64,000 nt of DNA from DAOVXM01 sp963746255 (GCA_963746255.1 CAVVAJ010000001.1:868001-932000), one strand, 5' to 3'. Shown: positions 9,680 through 20,500, counted from the stretch's first letter. The notes: generated from the sequence alone by a model not told the origin. Numbers and translations are program-made.

Positions 9680-11032
9680 ATGACAACCCTGAACGACGCC
9701 ATTCGAAGACAGCAGCCCCCACTGCTTGAAGCCGTACAAATGCTGGTCCGCATTCCGAGCGTGATAGACGAGCCGGCTGCCGGCTGCCCGTTCGGTAGAC
9801 CAATCGATGAGGCATTACACTCCATACTATCGATCGCAGAAAGTCTCGGTTTCCGTACAGTCTATGAGGCGGGTGGTTATTACGGTTATGCAGAGATTGG
9901 CAGCGGCGAGCAGACAATCGGTGTGCTTGGGCATGTGGATGTCGTGCCTTCCGGCAGCCTGGAATTATGGCAGAGTGGACCATTCGCTCCCGAAATAAGG
10001 TCGGAAAGGCTCTACGGGCGCGGCACCCAGGATAATAAAGGACCGCTCCTTGCCGCACTTTACGCAGCTAAAGCCCTGCTAGATCACGGTCAACCGTTCA
10101 ACAAGCGGGTGCGATTTATCTTTGGCACGGATGAAGAGTCGCTATGGCGTGGTATCCGCCGGTACCGTGAGCACGAAGAACTGCCGACTTATGGTTTCAG
10201 CCCAGACGCCAGTTTCCCACTTGTTTACGCCGAAAAAGGTCTGCTGCAGTGCCACTTCGAAACAGACAGCCCCGCGCCGATACAACTCAGCGCTGGTGAA
10301 GCGCTGAACGCGGTGCCGGATATGGCTGTCTACAGTGGTGATTTGCCGGCTGAGTTAGCGGCCCAGCTCGACACTCTTGGCTACCCGTACCGCGCAGAAG
10401 ATGGGCAGATAACCGTTTTGGGAAAAGCTGCCCATGCCATGGAACCCGAAAAAGGTGCCAATGCAATCTGCCGGTTAGCCATCGCACTGGACAAGATAGG
10501 TGTCCAGTCAGCTGTGATCCGGTTCCTGGCAGAGATGATCCGCGAGGACCCCTATGCCAGCCAGATATTCGGCAGCTGCCAAGACGAACCCTCCGGAAAA
10601 CTCAGACTGAATGCCGGACAGATCAATTTGGGAGATACACAGCGTTTGGGTCTGGATATCCGCATCCCAGTAACCATAGAAAAAGCACAAATAGTTAACC
10701 TGCTGGTGGAGGCGGCTAGCCACTACGGGCTTACTTACAAACAGTATGATTGGGAAGGACCGCTGTATTTCCCAGCTGAGCATTTTATGTTCCAAAAGCT
10801 CCTGGCAGTCTACCAAGAACGAACAGGAGACCACTCCAGTTCCCCCATCGCGTCCGGAGGCGCGACATATGCGCGCGCCGTGCCGAATTGTTTGGCTTTC
10901 GGGGCAAACTTCCCCGGACACCCCGATGTCGAACACCGTCCGAATGAGTACATCGCACTGGCTGACCTGAACAAAGCACTGGAAATCTACGCCTATACGT
11001 TGTCAACTCTTTTGGAGTGTTCAGACAGCTAG
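9680..11032 (+). CDS. M20-family (PepV/Sapep-like) metal-dependent dipeptidase
   Basis: The 450-residue protein matches the length of PepV/Sapep enzymes, which hydrolyse dipeptides in the cytoplasm using two metal ions. Metal-binding motifs are in order: GHVDVVP (His near residue 84), GRGTQDNKGP (bridging Asp, near 120), FGTDEES (catalytic Glu pair, near 153), SPDASFP (Asp, near 177) and a C-terminal HRPNEY (His, near 423). The small lid domain (about 190-350) includes GKAAHAMEPEKG, the usual substrate-loop His. It lies 45 bases after the repeat; no strong ribosome site is seen before the ATG. Confidence 0.88.
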   Translation: MTTLNDAIRRQQPPLLEAVQMLVRIPSVIDEPAAGCPFGRPIDEALHSILSIAESLGFRTVYEAGGYYGYAEIGSGEQTIGVLGHVDVVPSGSLELWQSGPFAPEIRSERLYGRGTQDNKGPLLAALYAAKALLDHGQPFNKRVRFIFGTDEESLWRGIRRYREHEELPTYGFSPDASFPLVYAEKGLLQCHFETDSPAPIQLSAGEALNAVPDMAVYSGDLPAELAAQLDTLGYPYRAEDGQITVLGKAAHAMEPEKGANAICRLAIALDKIGVQSAVIRFLAEMIREDPYASQIFGSCQDEPSGKLRLNAGQINLGDTQRLGLDIRIPVTIEKAQIVNLLVEAASHYGLTYKQYDWEGPLYFPAEHFMFQKLLAVYQERTGDHSSSPIASGGATYARAVPNCLAFGANFPGHPDVEHRPNEYIALADLNKALEIYAYTLSTLLECSDS

Positions 11033-11134
11033 CATATGCAGCAGAACCGCATAAAAACAAGATAACCGGATGGCTCTACGGCCTTTAATGCGCCAGACAG
11101 CACCATGCAGTGGGCGCGCTGCGAGTGACGTTGA

Positions 11135-11428
11135 TTGGCTATCCGCTGCTCCCGGCTGCAGGCCACCGGAAAAGTTGGCATATATGGGGTCGTCATGCTG
11201 ATGGTTGCCGCCGTTCTCCAGACACCTTTGGCATTGGGTAAAGCCCTGCTCTTATTCATTTTGCTGATGGTATCCGGCCCGGTTGCTGTGCATGCGATTG
11301 CCTCCGCTGCAACCCGGATAGGTTTGCCGATGGAAGACCCGGTGGTGGAAGAGCTCCACCTGGAGGGAATTCAACCAAAAATCAATTCGGAATCCCGTAA
11401 TATGGCATATAATAAGGACATGGACTAA
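11135..11428 (+). pseudogene. truncated MnhG/MrpG-like antiporter subunit
   Basis: The segment from 11135 reads RLQATGKVGIYGV, then two hydrophobic helices and GPVAVHAIASAATRIGLP. This is the second half of an MnhG (Na+/H+ antiporter subunit G) protein. The first 35 or so residues, including the first helix, are missing: a TGA sits directly before the TTG at 11135, and the sequence upstream does not encode them in any frame. No other Mrp subunit is adjacent. It is a remnant, although the C-terminal frame is still open. Confidence 0.5.
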
Positions 11429-11460
11429 AACCTTTCGCTATCCCCCAACTGGAGTATCCG

Positions 11461-11922
11461 ATGACCGACAACCCTTCCTCCAACTCGATGATCACCAAAG
11501 ACGAACGCACCGCGCTTGAGCGTATCGCCATTACCGCGAAAGCCCCACACAGCCAGCGTGCCTTGTGTATCTTGGCCGTTGATGGCGGCATGTCCCCAAA
11601 AAAAGCGGCTGAGAAATCCGGCCTCACATCGGGGCAGGCGAAATACTGGCTCAAGAAATTTTGGTCAAAGAGCTTAGATATATTTCCTGAGAAGATCCTC
11701 AAAATAAATGGGGGTGGGAAATCTGAGTCAGTAACTGAAACAGCTCCCAAGTCTGTAACAGAACTAGCGGTGGTAGAAGAGCCAACCAGCGAGACCGAAA
11801 AGGGCTCGAAGAAGAAAAAGAAGAAGAAAGGAAAAAAGAAGGACAAGAAGAAGCAAGCCGTCAAAGGAAAGCCAGATAAAGGAAAGAAGAAGAAAAAGAA
11901 GAAGAAAAAGAAGAATAATTAG
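11461..11922 (+). CDS. helix-turn-helix protein with poly-lysine tail
   Basis: The 153-residue protein has a homeodomain-like helical N-terminus (residues about 12-75: ERTALERIAI, GMSPKKAAEKSGLTSGQAKYWLKKF). In Chloroflexota this type of HTH is often found in front of CHAD domains. A linker of about 35 residues rich in Ser, Thr and Glu follows. The last 40 residues are mostly lysine (runs of 7 to 10 Lys interrupted by Gly, Asp and Pro). Such a tail would bind nucleic acid or polyphosphate; this is inference. It is followed by pyruvate kinase 112 bases downstream on the same strand. Confidence 0.7.
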   Translation: MTDNPSSNSMITKDERTALERIAITAKAPHSQRALCILAVDGGMSPKKAAEKSGLTSGQAKYWLKKFWSKSLDIFPEKILKINGGGKSESVTETAPKSVTELAVVEEPTSETEKGSKKKKKKKGKKKDKKKQAVKGKPDKGKKKKKKKKKKNN

Positions 11923-12034
11923 AAGTATCCAGGTGCAGATAAATATACGCAATACACTCCGGATAAGATAACTTCAGGAGCAGTGCAGAAGACCCAACCT
12001 GGCTGCTCCTGATCGCCCAGATACATCAAAACTG

Positions 12035-13483
12035 ATGCTCCCAAAAACCAAGACAAAAATCGTCTGTACGATTGGTCCTGCCTCGCAGTCACCCAGCGTG
12101 CTGCGCGCCATGCTTGGGGCAGGGATGAATGTCGCCCGTTTAAATTTTGCCCACGGGGATATTGACACCCATCTCGCCACTGTGAACGCCTTGCGTGAGG
12201 CTGCGGCAGAAACAGGGCAACGACTAGCAATCATGGGTGACCTACCCGGCCCGAAAATGCGCATCGGGCAGCTGGCAGATGAACCAATCATCTTACAGCG
12301 CGACCAATTATTCAGCTTATACACAACCGAACGCATTGGGGATGAGAACGGGGCCTCAATGAGCTTTCCTGGTCTGCCGCAAGCTGTCAAAGCTGGCGAC
12401 CGGATATTTGTGAACGATGGCTATATCCAGCTGCTGGTCGAAAACGTCCAGCAGGAGCGGGTGGACTGCCGGGTGCAGGTCGGTGGCGAACTGCTCTCTA
12501 ATAAAGGCGTAAATTTCCCGGGGATTGACCTGGGGATTGAAGCGTTTACTCCCCATGACCACACCTTCCTGCGCTTCGCTTCCGAACACAAGCTGGATGC
12601 GATCAGCCAATCCTTCGTCCAACGACCAGAAGACATGCGGGCAGTCCGCCAGGCTGCAGCAGAACTTAATTACTACCCTTTCCTGATAGCGAAAATCGAG
12701 CGCGGCTGTGCCGTCGATAGATTACCAGCAATCCTGGCGGAATCCGATGGCATCATGGTAGCACGCGGCGATCTGGGGGTCGAGATCCCGATCGAAGAGA
12801 TCGCGTTGGTCCAAAAACAGCTCATAACCCAGGCAAATTTAGCTGGCAAACCCGTTATCACTGCGACACATATGCTCGAATCGATGGTCACCCACAACCG
12901 CCCGACACGCGCCGAGGCAACCGATGTCGCCAATGCCATTCTAGACGGTACAGATTGTTTGATGCTGTCAGGCGAGACCGCCATGGGACAGTTCCCGGTC
13001 GAATCCGTTGCGGTGATGACACGCATCGCCAAGGTCATGGAAGATTACGAACACCCGCACGATGTCCCGCATATGCTGGATCAGGCGCGCGAACGCGGCG
13101 ACATCAGCAAAGCGGATCTAATCTCGCTCAGCATCTACATGACAGTCGCAGCGGTCAAACCTGTTGTGGTCGTAACGCCAACTTTAAGTGGGAACACCGC
13201 CCGCAAGGTGTGCCGCTTCCGGCCAAAAGTATGGATTGTGGCAGTCAGTCCAAATGAGTCCACCTGCCAGGACCTGCAGTTCTCGTACGGCGTCCACCCG
13301 TTTCACGAAACCGAACGGCCGCAAGGCTGGGAGATGTATGTGCGCAGCTGGCTTGACCGTCATGAGATCAGCGAGGGACTAGTAGTGATGACCGCCGGGC
13401 ATACGACGGCCGATACGGGTGGTACCAATCGGATTGAGATCATCGACCTGTTGGAACCGACCTCTACCCGTCGTTTGTGGTAA
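12035..13483 (+). CDS. pyk: pyruvate kinase (variant subfamily)
   Basis: The 482-residue enzyme transfers phosphate from PEP to ADP, the last step of glycolysis. The N-terminal KTKIVCTIGPAS and MNVARLNFAHG (usual NFSHG) are present. The metal/substrate elements are AKIERG (catalytic Lys), MVARGDLGVE, ATHMLESM (usual ATQMLESM) and LSGETAMG. DLPGPKMR replaces the common DTKGPEIR, and NDGYIQL replaces DDGLI. These are changes of a divergent subfamily rather than losses of catalytic residues. The C-terminal domain (about 355-480) is complete. No strong ribosome site is visible before the ATG. Confidence 0.92.
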   Translation: MLPKTKTKIVCTIGPASQSPSVLRAMLGAGMNVARLNFAHGDIDTHLATVNALREAAAETGQRLAIMGDLPGPKMRIGQLADEPIILQRDQLFSLYTTERIGDENGASMSFPGLPQAVKAGDRIFVNDGYIQLLVENVQQERVDCRVQVGGELLSNKGVNFPGIDLGIEAFTPHDHTFLRFASEHKLDAISQSFVQRPEDMRAVRQAAAELNYYPFLIAKIERGCAVDRLPAILAESDGIMVARGDLGVEIPIEEIALVQKQLITQANLAGKPVITATHMLESMVTHNRPTRAEATDVANAILDGTDCLMLSGETAMGQFPVESVAVMTRIAKVMEDYEHPHDVPHMLDQARERGDISKADLISLSIYMTVAAVKPVVVVTPTLSGNTARKVCRFRPKVWIVAVSPNESTCQDLQFSYGVHPFHETERPQGWEMYVRSWLDRHEISEGLVVMTAGHTTADTGGTNRIEIIDLLEPTSTRRLW

Positions 13484-13828
13484 GCGCGTCCCAAAAATTA
13501 CCATACCGGGTTCCTAACCAAAGTTACCGATAGTTAGTTATTATCAGCCATCAAATCAATCGCTGTATTGACGCGATTTCGTTGCTTGAAGGCTGCGGGG
13601 GCGCTGCCAGCCAGTGCCCGATGTGTCGGGGAGTACGAGGTGCTGTGAGGCTAATTGGGACCCGGTGGAGAGGTTCTTGTTAGGGTTTTAACTCCAGGTG
13701 ACTATAGGCGCGAAGATAAAAAAATTAAGGATTTCCCGCAGAACATTCACCTCCCATTGTCATTCTGACACACGGCGGTAGGTATGTGAGCGCGGGGGGT
13801 GAATTCAAATCGACACCGGATCATGCCC
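13484..13828. other. intergenic region, possible transposase trace
   Basis: 345 bases separate pyk from the convergent subtilisin gene. On the minus strand, around 13545-13650, a short frame reads THRALAGSAPAAFKQR, which vaguely recalls the end of an IS3-type integrase core. There is no further support. No terminator is obvious. Confidence 0.3.
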
Positions 13829-15683
13829 TCACTGGCAGTCGGCCGGGCACTGCTCGGGCTTCTCGCGCTTCTCGCAGATGCCGTTGCCGCAGCAGGTCAG
13901 GTCCCCTTGGGTGGGGTGCGAGACCACACAGTCGGCGCGGCAGTTCTGGCAGGTCTCCTTACCCTGGCAGACACCGTCACCGCAGAAGCAGTCCGGGTCT
14001 TGTCCGGCTGCGCATGCCGGGTTGCATATCCCATCTGCGCTGCAGTCCGGCGCGGGAGGGTTCTTCAAGTACTCGAGCGCATCTGCCGCCCGCACCAGCC
14101 CAAACCCGTAGGCCACGTCGCGACCGGGCGCGCCCAGATCCAGGGCACTGGCCTGCATGGCCTGGCGTATTTCGACGTTGGTCAAGGAAGGGTCTGAGCT
14201 CCACAGCAAGGCCGCCACCGCAGTCACGTGGGCAGTCGAGAACGATGTGCCTGACCACTGAATGTATCCGCTCGTATCTGGGACAAACAGGCTGTACACC
14301 GAACCATCATAGCCGAGCTTGTTGGCCACCAGATACTGCCCGTCTGCCTGGCTGATCGTCAGGGCAATGATGTCGGAGGAGATGCTGCCATCTTCTGACA
14401 GAGCTGCTTGGTAAAGCATTCCCGGTATGTTGTTGTAAATGACCGCGGCTGCCCCGCCTGAATTTTCAACCGACTGTACTTTTTCGTAGAAAAAAATGTC
14501 GCCGCGTTCGCATAAGACGATCTTCCCAACCCAATCATCGCTTCCGTTCAAACACCGCCCACCGTCTACCAACTGGCCTGTGGCACTGCCATGGGCAGCG
14601 TAATCAATGTGCCAGGCATAATAGCTCGCCTCGTCCACGGTCAGGGTGTTAATATTGACCTGGTGGAAAGTGGAGATGATGTCCACGCCCGGGGCGGCCA
14701 ACTCCACCTGGTCGTTTTGGTTCGAAAATGGCGCCACGAGGTTGTTGAGGTCCACGGCTCCGGCGGAGATGACCGAGTTATAGGATGCCGGAACAAGGTA
14801 ATCGTCAGAACTGTCGTTTCCGGCTCCTGCCACCAGTAATACTCCTTGACTGTAGGCGTAATCGCAAGCTTTTCTCTTATAGCCCTGTGTGCCGTATGAT
14901 CCAAAGCTCATGTTGATGATCTTTGCGCCATTGTCCATGCAGTGAAAGATTGCCGCGACAAAGTCCGAGTCTATGGTTGAAGAGCCATCCAAGGAATATT
15001 TAATCAAATACAAGGAAAGGGCGCCAGGGGTGACCCCGACCACGCCCAGCGAGTTATTGGCGGCAGCCAAAATGCCGGTTATGAAGGTGCCGTGCCCGGT
15101 GCTGTCATTTTCCCAGTCGTCGTCGACCTGCGAGATCCCGCCTATAGATGTCCAGGTCTGTAAATTCCTCATGGGCTGCGAAATACCCGGAGTCGATCAA
15201 ACAGACTGTGACACCGGCGCCGCTGGGTGCGCTAAGGTCGACCTTGCCGTCCCGGTTGCCGTCCCACACGTCCCTGGCCTGCACGGCGTCAATGCCCCAG
15301 GGCACCATCTGGCCGTTGGCATCCGTGGAGTACAGGCTGGGGTCAAAATAGTATCCGGAGACGGGATCCCCGACCGGCTCGATCAGGTAGACCGGCAGGT
15401 CCGCTTCCACCGCGCTGACGTATGGGTTGTGCATAATCCCCGCCAGTGCGGCGCTCGGCAAGCTGACCACGTGAGCATCGAGCTGGGCAAAGCTGTAGTG
15501 GAAATGCGCCCCGGCATCCCGCAGCAGCTGGGCGACGCGGGCGCCTTCCCCAGGCTGGTAGCCCACCCAGACCCGCTCCGTAGCGGACGGGCTGCCAGCG
15601 CCGGGCTGGGCACTGACAGACAAACCGCAGATCAGCATGGACACCACGATCAGCAGCAATGTGCGAACGAGTTTTTGGTTCAT
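13829..15683 (-). pseudogene. secreted subtilisin-like (S8) serine protease, one frameshift
   Basis: Start at ATG 15683, preceded by GGAGGGG. The signal peptide covers residues about 1-28 and an inhibitor-I9-like propeptide runs to about 110. The catalytic triad is intact but lies in two frames: Asp in CLIDSGY (first frame), then His in STGHGTF and Ser in GTSFSTAHV (second frame). The frames switch near 15140-15155, where one extra base separates ..TDLDI from IGGISQVDDDW. A PA-type insert sits before the Ser. The C-terminus carries two Cys-rich CGDGVC/CGNGIC repeats, perhaps an attachment or metal-binding tail. It is either a recent pseudogene or a base-call error; only one indel is needed to restore about 610 residues. 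Confidence 0.75.
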
Positions 15684-16404
15684 TTTCCCCTCCGGCACCT
15701 GGCTTGTCCCGAGGTGCATTTTACAAGGTGCGCCTGCGCCGCGCGACTGTACTGGGGAGCGGCAGGTGCAAAATGGATTGGAGTGTGCGGTTGGTCCTCT
15801 TGCCCCAGCCGGAGGACCGAGATATTCGTTAATTGGTAAACCCTGCCAGACTGTGCCTGGGAGGGCGATAAGTGACGCTTAGGTACGGCTTGGGTGGAGG
15901 TCAGGCTGTGAGGAGTGCAGGCGCAAAGCAGGTCAGGCAGCGGTGCCCAAGGTGCAGTCCCGATGGCTGTGAGCCCTCGGGATATATAATTTATTATTGC
16001 ATAATGATTAGTTCACGTCAACTATTATTTACGCAGGAGCAGGTACAAGGAAATTCGGAATCCACTCAATTTGCTGGCATCTTAGTACGCTGCGGCAGGG
16101 AGAGGAGCGCAGGGGAGAATCTCGCTCAATGGAGTGAAGTCGAATGAGCAGCAGGTTATACGCACGTCTTGCACCAAAGGCACGCAACCATCATATAAGT
16201 GGGAATGCAACAAGATGCTTCACTTCGTTCCACATGACGTCGCATCCCTGATGCAATGCGAGACAAGTTTTCTGAAGAAAACTCGATCATGAGAATCACA
16301 CCATACAGAGACAATAACGGCCGCGAAGTTGACAGATTAATTAACAGGCCTATAATACAAGTGTAAAAAATGCACTCACTTGATTGCCCGCGGCGGAGGT
16401 TCTC
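15684..16404. other. intergenic region with the ppk2 promoter
   Basis: 720 bases with no supported gene. The part from 16095 to 16260 contains degenerate GATGCTTCACTTCGTTCC-like and AATCTCGCTCAATGGAGTG-like stretches, a common look of decayed dispersed repeats. The only firm element is the sigma-70-type promoter at 16329-16356. Confidence 0.5.
16329..16356 (+). promoter_or_regulatory. consensus sigma-70-type promoter for ppk2
   Basis: TTGACA at 16329-16334 and TATAAT at 16351-16356, both perfect matches, are separated by 16 bp. Transcription would start near 16363, giving a leader of about 42 nt to the ATG at 16405. Confidence 0.8.
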
Positions 16405-17313
16405 ATGGCGAAGAAGAAAACCAATCAAAAGGGAAATGCCCCAGAAAAAAAATCCGATAATAATGAAATCAATCTAGCAAACAACCACCCGGCCGCAGGA
16501 TCCTTCCAGGCAAATATCGTCCCTGAACAAGACAGTAAAAATATCAAGAACAAATTCTACTTTGCAGAACTAGCCAAGCTGCAGATCGAGCTGGTAAAAC
16601 TGCAAGAATGGGTCAAGTTCAAGGGGTTGAGAGTGGTGATCATCTTCGAGGGACGCGATGCAGCCGGGAAGGGCGGGGCGATAAAGCGTATCACGGAATG
16701 CCTCAGCCCCCGTATTGCACGCGTCGTGGCACTACCGGCACCGACCGAGCGCGAGAAAACGCAATGGTACTTCCAGCGCTATACCCCACATCTACCAGCC
16801 GCGGGTGAAATTGTGATGTTTGACCGCTCCTGGTACAACCGCGCTGGTGTCGAGCGTGTGATGGGTTTCTGCACCGAGGAAGAGTACCGCGATTTCCTGC
16901 GTTCCTGCCCGGAATTCGAGCGCATGCTGGTGCGTTCTGGAATCATCCTGATCAAGTACTGGTTCTCAGTCAGCGATGAGGAGCAGGAACGCCGCTTCCA
17001 GGCACGCCTGGATGACCCAACCAAACGCTGGAAATTAAGTCCCATGGACCTTAAGTCACGCGCCCGCTGGATAGAGTACTCACGTGCCAAAGACGAGATG
17101 TTCAAATATACTGACATCAAACAGGCACCCTGGTATGTGGTGAATTCGGATGTCAAGAGGCGCGCCCGGCTGAACTGTATCAGCCACCTGCTGGCCCTGA
17201 TCCCGTATGAGGACCTAACGCCAGACCCTATTGTGCTGCCACCGCGCCAGGACAATATCGGCTACGTCCGCCCACCCTTCAGCGACCAAACTTTCGTACC
17301 AGAAGAATTTTGA
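16405..17313 (+). CDS. ppk2: polyphosphate kinase 2 (PPK2 family)
   Basis: Start at ATG 16405 with GGAGG at 16395-16400; the in-frame TTG at 16384 lies within the ribosome-site region. The 302-residue cytoplasmic enzyme moves phosphate between polyphosphate and nucleotides. A roughly 45-residue charged N-terminal extension precedes the P-loop domain. Walker A is FEGRDAAGKGGAIKRI (near residue 78), Walker B is MFDRSWYNRAGVER (near 140), and the lid region contains RFQARLDDPTKRWKLSP. One domain and this length fit single-domain PPK2; whether it prefers ADP, GDP or AMP cannot be read here. A strong promoter precedes it and a hairpin follows, so it is transcribed alone. Confidence 0.93.
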   Translation: MAKKKTNQKGNAPEKKSDNNEINLANNHPAAGSFQANIVPEQDSKNIKNKFYFAELAKLQIELVKLQEWVKFKGLRVVIIFEGRDAAGKGGAIKRITECLSPRIARVVALPAPTEREKTQWYFQRYTPHLPAAGEIVMFDRSWYNRAGVERVMGFCTEEEYRDFLRSCPEFERMLVRSGIILIKYWFSVSDEEQERRFQARLDDPTKRWKLSPMDLKSRARWIEYSRAKDEMFKYTDIKQAPWYVVNSDVKRRARLNCISHLLALIPYEDLTPDPIVLPPRQDNIGYVRPPFSDQTFVPEEF

Positions 17314-17333
17314 TCGCAGTAATAAACAACTAA

Positions 17334-17372
17334 CAGGGTGCCGGATACCGTCACACGGCACCCTGCTCTATT
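17334..17372 (+). terminator. hairpin terminator of ppk2
   Basis: CAGGGTGCCG (17334-17343) pairs with CGGCACCCTG (17356-17365), followed by the T-rich CTCTATTT. It lies 20 bases after the stop. Confidence 0.7.
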
Positions 17373-17397
17373 TAAGATCCCAAATCGGATTAACGAC

Positions 17398-17517
17398 AAG
17401 TGCTTTATCAGGGATGAAAGTTTCATTCGGTATCCGATTTTAAACGCCCCTGACAAAGCCAAAAGTGTTCCGTCTACACACTATTCTTACTAAACAACCA
17501 AGTTTGACGGAACACTA
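17398..17517 (+). repeat. 120-bp two-hairpin dispersed repeat, copy 2
   Basis: Same order as copy 1: AAGTGCTTTATCAGGG at the left, CCCTGACAAAGCC closing hairpin A, GTGTTCCGTC opening hairpin B and GACGGAACACTA at the right end. Its last three bases (CTA, 17515-17517) are the TAG stop codon of smc on the opposite strand. Confidence 0.85.
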
Positions 17518-20500
17518 GACAACCTGGCTGACTTCATCAAGCTTGAGGCTGATCACCTGGCTGGCGGAATCACGCCCCATGGTGATGCCGTAAATCACAT
17601 CTGCGACCTGCACTGTATTGCGGTTATGGGTGACAATAATGACCTGGGTGTTCGCACTGATCTCGCGCAGCTGCTCGCGGAAACGCCCCACGTTGGCCTC
17701 ATCCAGCATAGCATCCACTTCATCCAGCACGCAGAAGGGTGTCGGGGAGATTTTCAGCAGCGCGAAAACCAGAGCGGTGGCTGTCAGGCTGCGCTCGCCA
17801 CCCGAGAGCAGCGATAAGCCCTGCATTCGGCGACCGGGCAAGCGTGCTTCGATGTCGATACCAGTGTTGGTCATATCATCGGGGTCGGTCAGCATTAACT
17901 TCGCAGCCCCACCGCCAAACAGGCGGGTGAATATATTGCTGAACTCGCCGGCGACGGCATCGAAAGTTACCCGCAGTTCGACCTGCATCAGCTCATCCAG
18001 TTCGCTGATCACCTGCCGGACATCAATCTCTGCCTTCCGTAAATCTTCAACTTGAGCCTGCAGGAAAGTGTGGCGTTCTTTAACCTGCTCATATTCTGTT
18101 TGAGCCTCAGGATTGACCGCGCCCACACGCCGGATTTGGGTGCGTTTACTGCGTACACCCTGCTCGACCTCCGGGTTGAGCTTTTCCACACGCGGCAGCT
18201 GCTCAACCAGACCATCGAGCGGCAGCGGGGTCGGTCCGCTGACTTCATCGTCATACTCAAAAGCCACTAGACCGAAATCATCTTCTATCCGCCGGCGCCA
18301 GTTCTCCAAGGCTTCCTGCTTGCGAGCCATATCAATTCGCGCCTGGGCATGGCTGTTTTCAGCCTTGCTGAGAGCTTGGCGCGAACCAGATTCACGGTTC
18401 AAGTGCTGGTCGAGCTCTGTTTCAGCCAGAGCGAGACCGGCTTCGGCGGGTTCGATTTGCTTGCTCAGTGCTTCGATCTGCTGGTACAAATCGCTGCCCG
18501 TCACACGCTGAACGCCTATATCAGCCTCCAAGGCAGTTAACTCAACCTCCAGGTCCGTCTGGCGCTGCTCCGCCCCATTAAACGCCTGTTGGGCAGCCTG
18601 CACACTGAGCCGGACTTCTTCCACCCGTGCAGCAGCACTATTTGCCGACTGCTGGGCTAAAGCGACCTGGGTAGTCCAATGGGCTACATCGGTCTGGTAC
18701 TCCTGGAGAGAGATTATCCTGAGCTGTCTTTCTCCCTGTTCAACAGATTCGCGCGCGGTGAGCAGTTCTTCAGCAATCCCTGCTAAGGACTGCTCCCCAG
18801 CAGTTTCTGCTGTTAGGCGTTCGGTTAGCTCCTGCTGAAGCTGATCGGTCTGATCGGTAAGCCAAGCGAGCTGGTTACCGGCACCTGCAATCTGGGTCTG
18901 CAGGCGGTTCACCCTTTCCAAGGCGGCGCTTTCCGCACTTCGCCCCGCTCCCAATTCGGCCAGCAGCTGGTCAATCGCTTCTTGCGACTCAGCCAATTGA
19001 TACGTGTTAGATTCGATCTGCACGCCGAGGGCGACCAGGGATCGTTCAGATTTCGCCAGCTGGGTGGCAAGCTCTTTACGGCGCCGCGGCCGGCTGAGGG
19101 TTGAGCCGGCGCCTGCAGCTGGACCACGTGCCTGGACTGCACCAGTGCTGTGAAAAACCTCTCCCTGCAAGGTAACTGCCCGGATAGGTGATTTGCCGTC
19201 AGCACTAAAACGCTGGATAAGAAGCTTGGCTGACGCGCGCGTGCGTACGACCAGTGTATCACCCAGCAGCAGATCTATTACAGGCGTCAGTTTGGCCGGC
19301 GCCTGTACCAATGCCGCGGCTTGCCCGATCAGGTCAGCCCCGAGCAGTTCCCGGTCCTCAGCAGAGAGGCGGACAGGTTCAGGTGGGGCAAGGGAATCCA
19401 ACGGCAGCAAACTGCCGCGCAGCGCCTGTTTACCCAAGTGGTCGAGCGCGAATTCTGCACTGGATTGACGGTCTAATAGAACCGCATCCAGGTAATCTCC
19501 CAGCGCGGCAGCAATCGGCCGCTCGTATTCAGCGGACACCACTAAGAAGCTGCTCAAGGCGCCTTGGGTACCCTTCAGCTGAGACTGCTGGGCCGCCCGC
19601 AGTAAAGCCTGAGTGCCGGAGGCGTATCCGCTGAATGTCGCTTCCGCCTGGTCCAAGACCTGCAGCTCCGCTTGCATGCGGCTGACTTCGGCAGACCGCT
19701 GGTGATGGGTATCGTTTAGTGCCTGCCGGGCAGACTCCAACGCTGAATGCTTGGTGCGATGCTCTTCAAGTTTTTGCTGGGCTGCCTGGACCGCGGATCG
19801 CTGTTCAGCCAGAGCCTCTTCAGCATACCCCAATTCACCCTGCAAAGTAGTAATATTCCCTTGCCCCTGCGAAACGGCAGCCTGGTTAGCTGCCAGCTGT
19901 TCATCCAAACGCAGGCGCCGCTCTTGGTGCTGTTCTTGGCGCGCCTGCAGCTGCATCTGCCGGTTGTTCAGGCTTACTAAGTGCTCCCGAGCGGCAGATA
20001 TGGTTTCTTCGGCGGCTTGCTGCTCCAACTGGTGAGTCTGCAGGGCAGATTGAGCACTAACTAGCTCAGTCTGGTACTCTTCAAGGACCTGCGAACGAGC
20101 AGCAGCGTCTTCTTGCAGGGCTAATAGGCGCGTTTCCTGCGTAGACAGTTCTGCCTGCAATTGGACAATCTCTACCCCTAAACTAGCGCGCTGTACACTG
20201 AGGGCGCGCGTACGCTCGTCTGCTACCGCCTGCTGGCGGCTGATCTCTTCCCGCTGGCGGTGCAGATCTGCCAATTGGCGATGCCATGAGGACAACCGGG
20301 CTCGTAGCCCATTGATCTGGCTGCGGACTTGGGATAGGCTGGTGTCATATTCATTGTGCGCTGCGCGTGCCTGGGCGAGCAGAACGCTCTGCGCCTCGGC
20401 TGCATGCTTGGTTTCGGCGAGATCGGCTTGGGCACGGTGCCAATGATAGCCATACCATTCACGCAGCAAAATCTTGAGATCTTCGCGGAGCTGTTGGTAT

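Noticed and set aside
11382..11952. Hydrophobic Phe/Leu-rich frames opposite the poly-lysine gene
   Set aside because: They are the antisense of the AAG/AAA-rich tail and show no signal beyond that composition.
13545..13650. Transposase (integrase core) remnant on the minus strand
   Set aside because: A dozen vaguely matching residues (THRALAGSAPAAF) with no DDE context; too short to support.
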